64,000 bases of DNA from Streptomyces hirsutus (GCF_001418415.1 NZ_LIQT01000072.1:20854-84853), one strand, 5' to 3'; positions 9,167-18,540 are shown, numbered from the stretch's first letter. Notes: generated from the letters alone by a model not told the origin. Made by a program: numbers and translations.

Positions 9167-9532
9167 GACGAGATCAAGAGCGGTGAGCCGGACGAGGTCA
9201 AGGAGCGCCGGGCGCTGAAGTTCATCGCGCTCACGTTCTTCGCGCTCGCTGTCCACGCCACCGTCGAGGGCATCCGCGACCTGATCGGCGGGGAGAAGCC
9301 CGACACCTCCCTCGTCGGTATCGTCCTGACCGGCCTGTCGATCGTGATCATGCCGTGGCCGGCGCGGGCCGAGCGCGAGGCGGGCCTGGAGATGGACTTC
9401 CCGCTTGGTCGTCGTCGCCGACGCCGCCGAGACCAGGTTGTGCGCCTGGCTGAGCGTGTCCACCTTCGCCGGCCTGCCGGCCTTCGCCCTGTTCGGCTGG
9501 ACCCGGTCGCCCGGTCGCCGGATTCGTCACGC
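9167..9532 (+). pseudogene. Cation diffusion facilitator (CDF) transporter fragment
   Basis: An open stretch (EPDEVKERRALKFIALTFFA, EGIRDLIGGEKPDTSLVGIV, LTGLSIVIMPWPARAERE) matches the middle of streptomycete CDF metal-efflux proteins: an export helix, then the residues before the next helix. A frame change near 9405 leads into ADAAETRLCAWLSVSTFAGL, the expected continuation. A second shift around 9500 gives LDPVA...GFV. There is no start (TGA lies just before 9167), and the sequence stops where the transposase remnant begins. N- and C-terminal transmembrane parts are missing. Confidence 0.65.
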
Positions 9533-9979
9533 TGAGGTACTTGTCTCCTCGCCGTAGTTGTACGAGAACAGGGCCGGGGAGGAGTCGATCACCGCCCGCG
9601 ACCAGTCGAGCTGTTTCGCTGCTCGCAGCCTGGTCGGCAGCACGGCGTGGAGCCGGTCCCGGACGCCGGCCTCGTTCCACGCGGCAGGCCGCCGCCGGCA
9701 CGTCATGCCCGAACCGAAGCCCAGCTCCTGCGGCAGGTAATCCCGCTGGATCCCGGTATGCAGCACGAACAGGATCCCGCACAGCGCCTGCCGGTCAGGC
9801 ACCCTCGGCCGGCCGGCTACCCGCTTTGGCCCCGGCTCGGGCAGCAACGGCTCGATCAGCGACCACAGTTCATCCGAGACGGTCCATGGAGGCGACTCCC
9901 TCTTCCCTACGAACAGACCAACGAGCATCCAAGCCGACAGTCGCATCATCAGAGACTTCTGTGAGGACCTCTTGGGCAC
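9527..9979 (-). mobile_element. IS5-family transposase, N-terminal part only
   Basis: 150 codons. The N-terminal region is typical of IS5-type transposases: VSDELWSLIEPLLPEPGP, GRPRVPDRQALCGILFVLHT, LPQELGFGSGMTC and LDWSRAVIDSS, the last carrying the first catalytic Asp. Just after DSS the sequence diverges and the frame runs into the CDF remnant, so the second Asp and the Glu of the DDE site are missing. No terminal inverted repeats or target duplication could be found. It is probably the scar of an insertion followed by deletion that also trimmed the CDF gene. Confidence 0.65.
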
Positions 9980-10038
9980 GACCGAAACAGGAACGTCCTC
10001 CCTCCCCGTGGGATTTCCGGCTGTCTGACGACGCCGGT

Positions 10039-10695
10039 CTACTGAAAGGCCGCGTGGATCTCCCGCTCGGTGGCGGCGTGGGAGACGACGAGGAGTTCGT
10101 CGCCGGGCTGCAGCCGCATCCCGGGAGCGGGGACCGTGGGCCGGCCCTCCCGGATGACGGTCGCGATGACGGTGCCCGCGGGGAGGGCGATCTCGGCGAG
10201 TGTGCGGCCCGCGGCGCGGGACTGCGGGGTGATGGCGGTTTCGATGACGTCGACGCCCGCCTTGCTCAGCCGCAGCAGGGCGACGGTGTCGGTGGCGCCG
10301 GTCGCTTCCTCGATGAGGGAGATCAGTGGCGTGGCGACGGGGACCGCGGTGTCCACTCCCCAGTTCTGGTCGAAGAGCCAGGTGTTCTCCTCGTCGTTGA
10401 CGCGTGCCGCGACCCGGGGCACGGCGAACTGCCGCTTGGCGAGAAGACTGATGACGAGGTTGTCCTCGTCGTTGCCGGTGGTGGCGATGACGAGGTCTGC
10501 GGTGAGCGCTCCGGCATGCTCCAGGAAGGTGGGTTCGCAGGCGTCTCCCACCATGGTGCGTACGGGCAGACGGCCCTCGAGTTCCGTGATGCGGTCGTCG
10601 TCGATGTCGACGAGGGTGACGTCGTTGCGGGCGGCGGCGAGGACCTGAGCGATCTGAGTGCCCAGGCGTCCGGCGCCGGCGATGAGGGCTTTCAC
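10039..10695 (-). CDS. TrkA-family K+ uptake regulatory protein (second of pair)
   Basis: 218 residues: TrkA_N (RCK) Rossmann domain with GAGRLG near residue 7 and an acidic ribose-binding strand end (VTLVDIDDD), then a TrkA_C domain (~residues 135-218; SRAAGRTLAEIALPAGTVIA, MRLQPGDELLVVSH). Such subunits bind NAD(H) or ATP and gate Trk/Ktr potassium channels from the cytoplasm. Its ATG overlaps the stop of the preceding trkA by 4 nt, so it is the last gene of the operon starting at 18485. No TrkH/KtrB pore protein is adjacent; the closest pore-like protein is the channel at 22928. Confidence 0.9.
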   Translation of the reverse strand: MKALIAGAGRLGTQIAQVLAAARNDVTLVDIDDDRITELEGRLPVRTMVGDACEPTFLEHAGALTADLVIATTGNDEDNLVISLLAKRQFAVPRVAARVNDEENTWLFDQNWGVDTAVPVATPLISLIEEATGATDTVALLRLSKAGVDVIETAITPQSRAAGRTLAEIALPAGTVIATVIREGRPTVPAPGMRLQPGDELLVVSHAATEREIHAAFQ

Positions 10696-11351
10696 GTCCC
10701 CAGCTCCTTGTCCAGGAAGCCGCGCAGTCTGCCGAGCGAGGTGGCGGCGACCGCGAAGGTGACCAGATCTCCGGGCTCGGCCGGGGTGCTGTGCGCGGGG
10801 ACGAGCGAGCGGCCCGCCCGGGTCACCTCGACGACGCGGATTTCGCCGTCCATGTCGAACTCCGTCAGCCGCCGCCCGGTGAGATAGCCAGGCAGCTGTG
10901 AGCGGACCAGCAGCGTTTCGCCGTTGCCGAAGCTGAGTTCGGGGGTGAGGTGACGGTGCAGCAGCATCTGGTGGATCTCATGCACCGTCCAGCGGACGCT
11001 GGCGATGGTGGGGATGCCGAGTTCACGGTAGAGGTCGGCGCGGCGGGGGTCGTAGACGCGGGCGAGGACGATCGGTACCCGGTAGGTCTCCTTGGCCGTC
11101 CGCGCGCTGACCATGTTGCTGTTGTCGCCCGAGGTGACGGCGACGAACGCGTCCGCGTGCTCGATCCCGGCGGCCTCAAGGACTGTACGGCTGTATCCGT
11201 TGCCCACGTGGAACTGGCCCGGGAAGCCGGCGGGCAGCAGCCTGCGCGTCCTGGCCACGCGGTCCACGATCCGTACGTCATGGCCTTCGGCGGCGAGTTG
11301 GGCGGCGAGCAGGGACCCGGCCCGTCCGCAGCCGACGATGATCACTCTCAT
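10692..11351 (-). CDS. TrkA-family K+ uptake regulatory protein (first of pair)
   Basis: 219 residues. The RCK Rossmann domain begins MRVIIVGCGRAGSLLAAQLA with the acidic strand end VRIVDR. GDNSNMVSARTAKE follows, and a TrkA_C domain sits from about residue 140 (ELSFGNGETLLVRSQLPGYL). Regulatory subunit of a Trk-type potassium system by family. ATG at 11351 overlaps the stop of the upstream P-type ATPase (11348) and its own stop overlaps the next trkA start, so translation of all three is likely coupled. Paired TrkA genes are usual in actinobacteria; being attached to a formate dehydrogenase operon is not. Confidence 0.9.
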   Translation of the reverse strand: MRVIIVGCGRAGSLLAAQLAAEGHDVRIVDRVARTRRLLPAGFPGQFHVGNGYSRTVLEAAGIEHADAFVAVTSGDNSNMVSARTAKETYRVPIVLARVYDPRRADLYRELGIPTIASVRWTVHEIHQMLLHRHLTPELSFGNGETLLVRSQLPGYLTGRRLTEFDMDGEIRVVEVTRAGRSLVPAHSTPAEPGDLVTFAVAATSLGRLRGFLDKELGT

Positions 11352-14125
11352 CGCGTCCCTCCTTTCGGGTCTGCGGGCGTACGGCGGCGCAGCCACGCCT
11401 TCCTGAGTTCCTCGGCGACCAGCAGCAGCACGCCGAGCCCGGCGAGGACGGCCCAGTCGCCCGCGGCCAGTGGGGCGGTGTTGAACAGGGCCTGCAGCGG
11501 GGGCAGATAGCTGATGCCCGCCATGAGGGTGATGCCGAAACATCCGGCGGCCAGCAGCCAGGGGTTGGACAGCAGGCCGATGCGCAGCAGGCTCTGCCGG
11601 TCGGTGCGCACGGCGAGGGCGTTGAAGAACTGACTGACCACGATTCCGGCCTGGACCATCGTGATCGCCTCCCGGTAGACGGTGTCCTCCTCGGTGAACT
11701 CGGAGTACGCGATCCCCGAGGCGTGGATGTGCCAGAAGAAGACGGCGGTCACGCCGAGAGCCTGGATGCCGCCCAGGAACAGGATGCGACCCATGACGGC
11801 CCTGGAGAACAGCTGCTCCTTCCGTGAGCGTGGTGGGCGGTCCATGACGTCGGGTTCCGGCGGCTCGGCGCCCAGCGCCAGCGCCGGCAGGACGTCGGAG
11901 CCGAGGTCGATGGCGAGAATCTGCACGGCGCTGATCGGCACCAGCGGAAAGCCGGCCAGGGTCGCCGCGAGGATCGGCACGAGTTCGGCGATGTTGTGGC
12001 TGAAGAGGTAGATGAGGAACTTGCGGATGTTCTGGTAGACCGACCGGCCCAGCCGCACCGCCGCGGCGATGGAGGCGAACGAGTCGTCCAGCAGCACCAT
12101 CACTGCGGCTTCCCGGGCGACATCGGTGCCGGAGGCGCCCATCGCCACACCGATGTCGGCGTGCTTGAGGGCCGGGGCGTCGTTGGCGCCGTCGCCGGTG
12201 ACCGCGACGACCTCGCCGCGCCGGTGCAGGGCGCCCACGACCCGCATCTTGTCCTCGGGGCTGACCCTGCACAACAGCAGCTCACCCGGCCGGTCGAGCA
12301 GGGCGTCCAGGCCGTCGTCGTCCAGCGCCTCGAACTCGGCGCCGGTCGCCACGGTGGGGGTTGATCCGGTGACGATGCCGACCCTGCGGGCGACGGCCTC
12401 GGCGGTCAGCGGATGGTCCCCGGTGACCATCACGATCCGGATGCGGGCCCGCCGGCAGGTGGCGACCGCGTCGCTGACCTCGGGCCGCGGCGGATCCAGC
12501 ATCCCGACGAGTCCCAGCAGCGTCAGCTCCGACTCGGCCGTGTCCTGGCGCGGACGGGCGTCGGGCACCGGCCGCCGGGCCACCGCCAGCACGCGCAGCC
12601 CCTGGGAGGCCAGCTCGTCGTTCGCGGCGATGACCTCGGCCCGCAGCGCGTCGGTCAACGCGCGGCGCTCTCCCGCCCAGTCGGCGACGGTGCAACGGTC
12701 GAGGAGTTCCTGCGGTGCGCCCTTGACGTACACGCGGTAACCACCGCCGTCGGTGCCCTTGTGCACGGTGCTCATGAGCTTGCGGCCGGAGTCGAAGGGG
12801 TACTCCGCGACGCGCGGTGCCGCGGCCTCCTCCGCGGCCACATCAAGCCCTGCCTTGGCCGCGGCCACGAGCAGCGCCCCCTCGGTGGTGTCGCCGAGCA
12901 CCCGCCAGCCCGCCTGCTCCGACGGCGGGACCAGCCGAGCGTTGCAGCACAGGGCCCCCGCCCGCAGCAGCCCACGGACCGGCTGCGGGTCGACGACCTC
13001 GCCGTCGGGCGCGTACCCCACGCCGGTCACCGTGTGCTCCGCCCCGCCCGCCCACACCCGTACGACGGTCATCTCTGCTCGGGTGAGGGTGCCCGTCTTG
13101 TCCGTGCACACCACCGTGGTGGACCCCAGCGCCTCCACCGCCAGCAGTCGCTTGACCAGGGCGTGCCGCCGGGCCATGCGCCGTACGCCGATCGCCAGGG
13201 ACACCGACAGGGTCGCGGGCAGGCCCTCGGGGACGAGGGCGACCATGACGCCGAGGGCGAAGACGAAGGTCTCGACGAACGGCTGCCCGGTGGGCAGGCG
13301 CACCAGGAACAGCAGCGCCCCGATCGCAAGGGCCGTCCCCGCGACCCTGCGGGCCATCAGGGCGACCTGGCGCTGCAGCGGGGTCTTCTGGCGGGGTGCC
13401 GCGGCCGTGAGCCGGAAGATCTTGCCGAACTCGGTGGCCGTGCCGGTGGCGAACACCACGGCCTTCGCGGAGCCCGCCACCACATCGGTGCCCATGAACA
13501 CACAGTTGCGGGCCTCGAGCACCGGCCCGGCGGCCACGGGGTGGGCGGTGCGGCCGACGGCATCGCTCTCCCCCGTCAGTGCCGCGTTGTTCACGGAGAC
13601 CTCGTGCGCCTCCACCAGACGGCAGTCCGCGGGCACCGCGTCCCCGGCCTCCAGCACCACCACGTCCCCGGGCACCAGCTCCCGCGACGGCACCTCTCGT
13701 CTCTCCCCGTCGCGCAGCACCCGGCAGGTGTGTCTGACCATCGCCTGCAACGACTCGGCCGTCCGCTCGGCGGAGTACTCCTGGGCGAAGCCGATGGCGG
13801 CGTTCAGCACCACCACGCACAGGATCGCCACGGCGAGTTGCAGCGTGCCCAGGTCCCGGGGGTCCTGAAGTCCATAGGCCAGGAAGGTGATCGCCGACGC
13901 GACGAGCAGGACGACGGCGAACAGATCGGTGAACTGGCCGGCCAGTTCCCGCCACAGCCGCGTCCGACCCGCGGAAGGGAGCGCGTTGGGGCCCAGACGG
14001 CCCTGCAGCGCCGTGGCGTCCGCCGACGTCAGCCCGCGCGGCGAGGTGTCCAGCGCCGCGAAGACCGCCCCGGTCGGCAGAGTTTGGACGGTGGGAGCGG
14101 AGCGCCCGGCTTCCTGTTCCGTCAC
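11348..14125 (-). CDS. P-type (P2) cation-transporting ATPase
   Basis: 925 residues, a full-length P2-type ATPase. Visible in order: the N-terminal cytoplasmic stretch, LFAVVLLVASAITFLAYGL (M1), LCVVVLNAAIGFAQEY (M2), the actuator motif LTGESD, PEGLPATLSVSLAIG (M4), the phosphorylation site CTDKTGTLT, and the hinge VTGDGANDAPALKHADIG. C-terminal helices include LVPILAATLAGFPLVPISAV. The pattern is closest to the CtpF/PMA-like group for Ca2+ or other cations; CtpF of M. tuberculosis is in the DosR regulon. GTG at 14125 overlaps the TGA of the formate dehydrogenase gene (14122), and the stop overlaps trkA. The ion is not determinable from sequence alone. Confidence 0.9.
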   Translation of the reverse strand: MTEQEAGRSAPTVQTLPTGAVFAALDTSPRGLTSADATALQGRLGPNALPSAGRTRLWRELAGQFTDLFAVVLLVASAITFLAYGLQDPRDLGTLQLAVAILCVVVLNAAIGFAQEYSAERTAESLQAMVRHTCRVLRDGERREVPSRELVPGDVVVLEAGDAVPADCRLVEAHEVSVNNAALTGESDAVGRTAHPVAAGPVLEARNCVFMGTDVVAGSAKAVVFATGTATEFGKIFRLTAAAPRQKTPLQRQVALMARRVAGTALAIGALLFLVRLPTGQPFVETFVFALGVMVALVPEGLPATLSVSLAIGVRRMARRHALVKRLLAVEALGSTTVVCTDKTGTLTRAEMTVVRVWAGGAEHTVTGVGYAPDGEVVDPQPVRGLLRAGALCCNARLVPPSEQAGWRVLGDTTEGALLVAAAKAGLDVAAEEAAAPRVAEYPFDSGRKLMSTVHKGTDGGGYRVYVKGAPQELLDRCTVADWAGERRALTDALRAEVIAANDELASQGLRVLAVARRPVPDARPRQDTAESELTLLGLVGMLDPPRPEVSDAVATCRRARIRIVMVTGDHPLTAEAVARRVGIVTGSTPTVATGAEFEALDDDGLDALLDRPGELLLCRVSPEDKMRVVGALHRRGEVVAVTGDGANDAPALKHADIGVAMGASGTDVAREAAVMVLLDDSFASIAAAVRLGRSVYQNIRKFLIYLFSHNIAELVPILAATLAGFPLVPISAVQILAIDLGSDVLPALALGAEPPEPDVMDRPPRSRKEQLFSRAVMGRILFLGGIQALGVTAVFFWHIHASGIAYSEFTEEDTVYREAITMVQAGIVVSQFFNALAVRTDRQSLLRIGLLSNPWLLAAGCFGITLMAGISYLPPLQALFNTAPLAAGDWAVLAGLGVLLLVAEELRKAWLRRRTPADPKGGTR

Positions 14126-16803
14126 GAGACGACCACGCGGACCGCCGTGACCTTGTACTCGGGGCAGGACGTCACGGTGTCGGCGTGGCCGGAGGTGAGA
14201 CGGTTGACCCCGCTGGCGGGGAAGTGGAAGGAGCAGAAGACCTGGCCGGGCGCGGTCTGCTCGCCGACGCGGGCGATGAGCCGGGCCCGGCCGTGCCGGC
14301 TTTCCACCGTGACCGGCTCGCCGTCGCGCACGGCGTACCGGGCCGCGTCGCCGGGGTGGAGGTCGAGGAAGTCGACCGGGTCGAGGGCGAGGTTGGCGCC
14401 GCGCCGGGTCATGCTGCCGGAGTTGTAGTGCGCCCAACGCCGTCCGGTGACCAGGACCAGCGGGTAGTCGTCGTCGGGGTGTTCACCCGGCGGGAGATAG
14501 GGCGCCGCAGCCAGGTGGGCACGGCCGTCGGCGGTGGCGAACCGATCCCGGTAGAGCTTCGCCTCGCCTGGCTGGGCAGGGTCCCGGCAGGGCCACGGAA
14601 CGGCGCCCTCCCGGTCCAGCCGGTCGTGGGACAGACCGGCGAAGACGGGGGCGACCCGACCGCACTCGGCCAGGGCCGCGGTCGGGGTCGGGCAGTTCAG
14701 GTCGGCACCCATGGCCGACGCCACGGCGTGGACGACGTCGAAGTCGCTGCGGGCTTCTCCAGGCGGGGGAACGGCGGGGCGGACCCGCTGGAACCGGCGG
14801 TCGAGGTTGACGAAGGAGCCGTCCTTCTCCAGCCAGGACGCGACCGGCAGCACCACGTCGGCGCGGCGGGCGGTCTCGGACAGGAACAGTTCGCTGCACA
14901 CCACAAGCGGGCACGCCTCCAGGGCCGCGGCAACCTCGTTCGCGTCGGGGTCGGTGGCGCAGACGTCCTCCCCGATGACCCACAGTGCCCGAAGTTCTCC
15001 CCCTCGCGCGGCTGCGAACATGTCGGGAATCCGCAGGCCGGGCCGCTCGGGAACCGGCACGCCCCACACCGCCTCGGCCCGGGCCCGCGCCGCCGGGTCG
15101 ATCACCTTCCCGTAGCCGGGCAGGAGGTCGGGCAGCGCGCCCATGTCGGAGGCACCCTGGACGTTGTTCTGGCCACGCAGTGGATTGACCCCGTGCCCTC
15201 GGTCGGTGCCCACGGCACCGCGCAGGATCGCCAGGTTGGCCAGGGACCGCACTCCGTCCGTGCCGTGCAGGTGCTCGGTCACCCCCAGGCCGTAGACGAT
15301 CGCGGGACGCCGGGCCCGGCCGTAGAGCCGGGCGGCGGCGATCAGGTCGGCGGCGGGCACGCCGGTGATGTCCGCGACCCGGTCCGGCGGGTAGCCGGCC
15401 AGCAGCTCGATGAGTTCCGGCAGGCCGGTGACCCGCTCCCGCAGGAACTCCTCGTCGGTCAGGCCTTCGGCGAGCAGGACGTGGGCGAGTCCGTGGCAGA
15501 GCGCGACATTGGTGCCGGGGCGGGGCCGCAGATGCACATCGGCGTGCACGGCGAGGCCCACGGCGCGCGGGTCGGCGACCACCAGCCCGGCCCCGCGCAG
15601 CACGCGCCTCAGCAGCCGCGCCCCGACCACCGGATGGGCCTCGACGGGGTTGGCCCCCACCACGAGCAGGCAGTCGGCCCGCTCGACGTCGTCGAAGCTG
15701 TCGGTGCCGCCGGACAGGCCGAAGGACGCGGTCAGGCCGGCGGCGGACGGGGAGTGGCACAGGCGGGAGCAGTTGTCGACGTTGTTCGTGCCGATGACCA
15801 CCCGCATGAACTTCTGGACGAGATAGTTCTCCTCGTTGGTGGCGCGGGCCGAGGAGATCGCCGCCACGGCGTCCGGACCACCGGCGGCGACGGCCGCGCG
15901 CAACCCTCGGGCGACATGACCGAGTGCCTCGTCCCAGCCGGCGGGCTCCAGGCGGCCGTCACGTCGCAGCAGGGGCCGGGTGAGCCGCTCGGATGAGGTG
16001 AGGTAGCCGTGGGCGAAACGGCCCTTGACGCAGGCGTGGCCCTGGTTTACCGGGCCGTCCCTGGCGGGCAGTACGGCCGTGACCTCGCCGTCGGAGGTGA
16101 CGACGTCCAGGGCGCAGCCGACGCCGCAGTATCCGCACGTCGTTCGGGTCGCAGCCGGCCGGTGGGCGGAGGTGAGCCCGCGCGCCGGGCCGGGTTCGGT
16201 GAGCGCGCCGGTGGGGCAGGTGTCGACGCAGCCGCCGCAGGCCACACAGTCCGACTCGGCCCAGGACCCGCCGGTGCCGGGCGCGACCACGGTGTCGGCA
16301 CCCCGGCCGACCAGGGTCAGGGCGAAGGTGCCCTGCACCTCGGCGCACATACGGACGCACCGTCCGCAGGCGATGCACAGGTCCCGGTCCAGGTGGACGT
16401 ACGGGTGGGAGTCGTCCCCGCCCCGGCCTCCGGCACCCTGCGCCGTATCGGGGCCGATGCCCGACGACCGGCAGACCTCGGCCAGTTCACTGGGGTTGCC
16501 GTCGGCGAGGGCGCGGGGCGGCAGGGCGGAGGCGATGACCTGCACTGCCTCCCGGCGCAGCTGCCGGAGATCATCGGTGGCGGTCTCGACGTGGGCACCG
16601 GAGGCGGCCGGGGTCACACAAGCCGCCACGATCCGCCCGCCGGCACGGACGAGGCAGGTACGGCAGGAGCCGGCCGGGCTGAGCCGGTCGTCGGAGCACA
16701 GCGCGGGCAGGTCGATCCCGGCCGCCCGCACCGCCGCAAGCAGGGACGCTCCCTCGGCCACGGCGACGCTCGTGCCGTCGACCTGGATCTCGATTCCGGT
16801 CAT
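14122..16803 (-). CDS. Formate dehydrogenase alpha subunit (molybdopterin, Cys type, NuoG-like N-terminus)
   Basis: 893 residues. Order: plant-type [2Fe-2S] domain (cysteines in CSDDRLSPAGSCRTC), an NDH-1 subunit G-like segment, two [4Fe-4S] clusters (CIACGRCVRMC; CVACGGCVDTCP), the proximal cluster motif CGYCGVGC...CVKGRF, the molybdopterin oxidoreductase core, and a C-terminal dinucleotide-binding domain (VLVTGRRWAHYNSGSMTRRG). In NCSRLCHSPS the molybdenum ligand is Cys in the place of the selenocysteine of E. coli FdhF. It should oxidise formate to CO2 and pass electrons to the NuoEF-like partner upstream, reducing NAD+. ATG at 16803 overlaps that partner's stop; ATG at 16812 is the alternative. 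The GTG of the ATPase overlaps its stop. Confidence 0.9.
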   Translation of the reverse strand: MTGIEIQVDGTSVAVAEGASLLAAVRAAGIDLPALCSDDRLSPAGSCRTCLVRAGGRIVAACVTPAASGAHVETATDDLRQLRREAVQVIASALPPRALADGNPSELAEVCRSSGIGPDTAQGAGGRGGDDSHPYVHLDRDLCIACGRCVRMCAEVQGTFALTLVGRGADTVVAPGTGGSWAESDCVACGGCVDTCPTGALTEPGPARGLTSAHRPAATRTTCGYCGVGCALDVVTSDGEVTAVLPARDGPVNQGHACVKGRFAHGYLTSSERLTRPLLRRDGRLEPAGWDEALGHVARGLRAAVAAGGPDAVAAISSARATNEENYLVQKFMRVVIGTNNVDNCSRLCHSPSAAGLTASFGLSGGTDSFDDVERADCLLVVGANPVEAHPVVGARLLRRVLRGAGLVVADPRAVGLAVHADVHLRPRPGTNVALCHGLAHVLLAEGLTDEEFLRERVTGLPELIELLAGYPPDRVADITGVPAADLIAAARLYGRARRPAIVYGLGVTEHLHGTDGVRSLANLAILRGAVGTDRGHGVNPLRGQNNVQGASDMGALPDLLPGYGKVIDPAARARAEAVWGVPVPERPGLRIPDMFAAARGGELRALWVIGEDVCATDPDANEVAAALEACPLVVCSELFLSETARRADVVLPVASWLEKDGSFVNLDRRFQRVRPAVPPPGEARSDFDVVHAVASAMGADLNCPTPTAALAECGRVAPVFAGLSHDRLDREGAVPWPCRDPAQPGEAKLYRDRFATADGRAHLAAAPYLPPGEHPDDDYPLVLVTGRRWAHYNSGSMTRRGANLALDPVDFLDLHPGDAARYAVRDGEPVTVESRHGRARLIARVGEQTAPGQVFCSFHFPASGVNRLTSGHADTVTSCPEYKVTAVRVVVS

Positions 16804-18485
16804 GGCTCCCATCCCGCCAATCGGTCGCCGTAGACGTGGGCGAGGCTGTGCACGGTGGGCGGGATACGCCGCCCGAAAGCGCACAGGCTCGCCTCGGTCA
16901 GCACATGCGCGAGCCGTTTCCACTCGGCACCGGGCGGAGTGTCGGCCAAAGCCAGCTCCAGGCCACGGCCCGAGCCCACGCGGCAGGGGGAGCAGGCGCC
17001 GCAGCTCTCCGCTGCCGCGAACTCCCACACCTGCCGCAGCATGTCCTCCGGTGCCACACGCCGGTCGAAGGCGACCAGTCCGGCATGGCCCAGTGCGGCG
17101 CCGCGGGCAGCGATGCCGGCGGTGGTGAGCGGTACGTCCAGCGCGTCGGGGGCGAGGAAACCGCCCAAGGGGCCGCCCACCTGGACAGTGGTCAGCTCGC
17201 TGCCGCCCTTCAGGCCGCCTCCCAGCTCGGTGACAATGCGCAGCAGCGAGGTGCCCAGCTCGACCTCGTACGCTCCCGGCCGGGCGAACCGCTCCGACAG
17301 ACAGACCAGTTTCGTCCCCGTCTCGTCCGGCGTCCCGCGCCGGGCGTACGCGTCGCCGCCCCGGGCCACGATCCACGGAACGGCTGCGAGGGTCTCCACG
17401 TTGTTCACCACGGTCGGCGCATCCCACAGTCCGCGCCCGGTCGGGTACGGCGGGCGCGGCCGGGCGCAGCCCCGGTCCCCTTCCAGGCGTGCGATCAGCG
17501 CGGTCTCCTCCCCGGCGACGTACGATCCGGCGCCCTCCACCACCTCGACGTCCAGGGCCGTGTCCGTGCCGTGCGCGGAGGGGCCGAAGTGCCCGTCGGC
17601 GTAGGCACGCTCCACTGCTTCACGTATGTGTGCCAGTGCCTGCGGATACTCCGAGCGCACCAGCACCACGCCCCGGCGGGCGCCGCAGGCGAAGCAGGCC
17701 AGCGCCAGGCCCTCCAGCACCCGCTCCGGATCGGTCTCCATCAGCAGCCGGTCGGCGTACGATCCCGGGTCCCCCTCGTCTCCGTTGGCCACCACCACGG
17801 TGCCGGGCACCCGGCCGGCCGCCTCCCACTTCGCCGCCACCCGGAAGCCCGCTCCTCCACGTCCCCGCAGCCCGGAGGCAGCCACCTCCCCGTGGACCTG
17901 GTCAGCACTGCCGGCCGTCACGATTCCCGGCCACACCTGCCACGCCGGCTCACCGGCGACCACCCCTGCCAGCAGCACAGGGTCACCGGTGTCGTCGGCC
18001 ACCGGCATCCGCGGAGCCGACGGTGGCTCGCGCCCTGCCAACTGGGCGGCGAGCGCAGGGCCCGTGCAGGGCGTGTCGCCGTCGAGCGCGGCGGGGCCGG
18101 CGTAGCAGTACCCAAGACAGCGGACGGCCTGCAGCGACGTCTCTCCGCCCGGCGAGACGGTGCCCACCGTGACGCCCAGTTCCTCTTCTATCTGGGTGAG
18201 TTGCCGTCCCGCCTGCGCCGCGAAGCAGGCCGTCGCCGTGCAGACCCGGACGTGACGGCTCCCGTGCGGGGCGACGAGGTCCGCGTAGTGGGCGGCCGGT
18301 CCGAGTGCGGCGGCGGCAGGCAGGCCGAGGCCGGCGGCGACCGCCGGAGCCCAGCTGGCGGGGCCGTCCCCCGTGCCCGCTCTGGTGCGGGTCAGGCTTT
18401 CCATCAGCCGCTCACCGGCTCTTCCGCGCCGCTCGGAGAGGGCGCGGAAGGCGTCGTAACGGCCAGCAGGACGAATGGAAGGCAT
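16800..18485 (-). CDS. NAD-dependent formate dehydrogenase beta subunit (NuoE-NuoF fusion)
   Basis: About 561 residues. An N-terminal NuoE-like thioredoxin-fold [2Fe-2S] domain (cysteines in VCTATACF and RCLGYC) is fused to a NuoF-like diaphorase. GLRGRGGAGF binds FMN/NADH, ANGDEGDPGSYADR and the VVNNVETLA motif follow, and CGACSPCR with a later Cys in EASLCAFG binds [4Fe-4S]. It accepts electrons from the formate dehydrogenase catalytic subunit and reduces NAD+, as in soluble actinobacterial and proteobacterial NAD-FDHs. The start is uncertain: ATG 18485 keeps the helical NuoE part, GTG 18518 and ATG 18404 are alternatives, and none has a strong ribosome site. It is the first gene of a five-gene overlapping operon. 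Confidence 0.87.
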   Translation of the reverse strand: MPSIRPAGRYDAFRALSERRGRAGERLMESLTRTRAGTGDGPASWAPAVAAGLGLPAAAALGPAAHYADLVAPHGSRHVRVCTATACFAAQAGRQLTQIEEELGVTVGTVSPGGETSLQAVRCLGYCYAGPAALDGDTPCTGPALAAQLAGREPPSAPRMPVADDTGDPVLLAGVVAGEPAWQVWPGIVTAGSADQVHGEVAASGLRGRGGAGFRVAAKWEAAGRVPGTVVVANGDEGDPGSYADRLLMETDPERVLEGLALACFACGARRGVVLVRSEYPQALAHIREAVERAYADGHFGPSAHGTDTALDVEVVEGAGSYVAGEETALIARLEGDRGCARPRPPYPTGRGLWDAPTVVNNVETLAAVPWIVARGGDAYARRGTPDETGTKLVCLSERFARPGAYEVELGTSLLRIVTELGGGLKGGSELTTVQVGGPLGGFLAPDALDVPLTTAGIAARGAALGHAGLVAFDRRVAPEDMLRQVWEFAAAESCGACSPCRVGSGRGLELALADTPPGAEWKRLAHVLTEASLCAFGRRIPPTVHSLAHVYGDRLAGWEP

Positions 18486-18540
18486 ATTTTCATGGTGGCG
18501 GTAGACACATTGCCCCACAATTCAGACTTTTAGAGCGCAT
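18486..18540 (-). promoter_or_regulatory. AT-rich promoter region of the formate dehydrogenase operon
   Basis: A short stretch far richer in A/T than its surroundings (ATATTTTCAT, CACAATTCAGACTTTTAGAG on the + strand) sits just before the first gene of the FDH operon. It is the most likely promoter location. No factor-specific box could be assigned. Confidence 0.4.

Noticed and set aside
14122..16803. Selenocysteine-containing formate dehydrogenase
   Set aside because: There is no in-frame TGA at the molybdenum-ligand position; it is a Cys codon (SRLCH).
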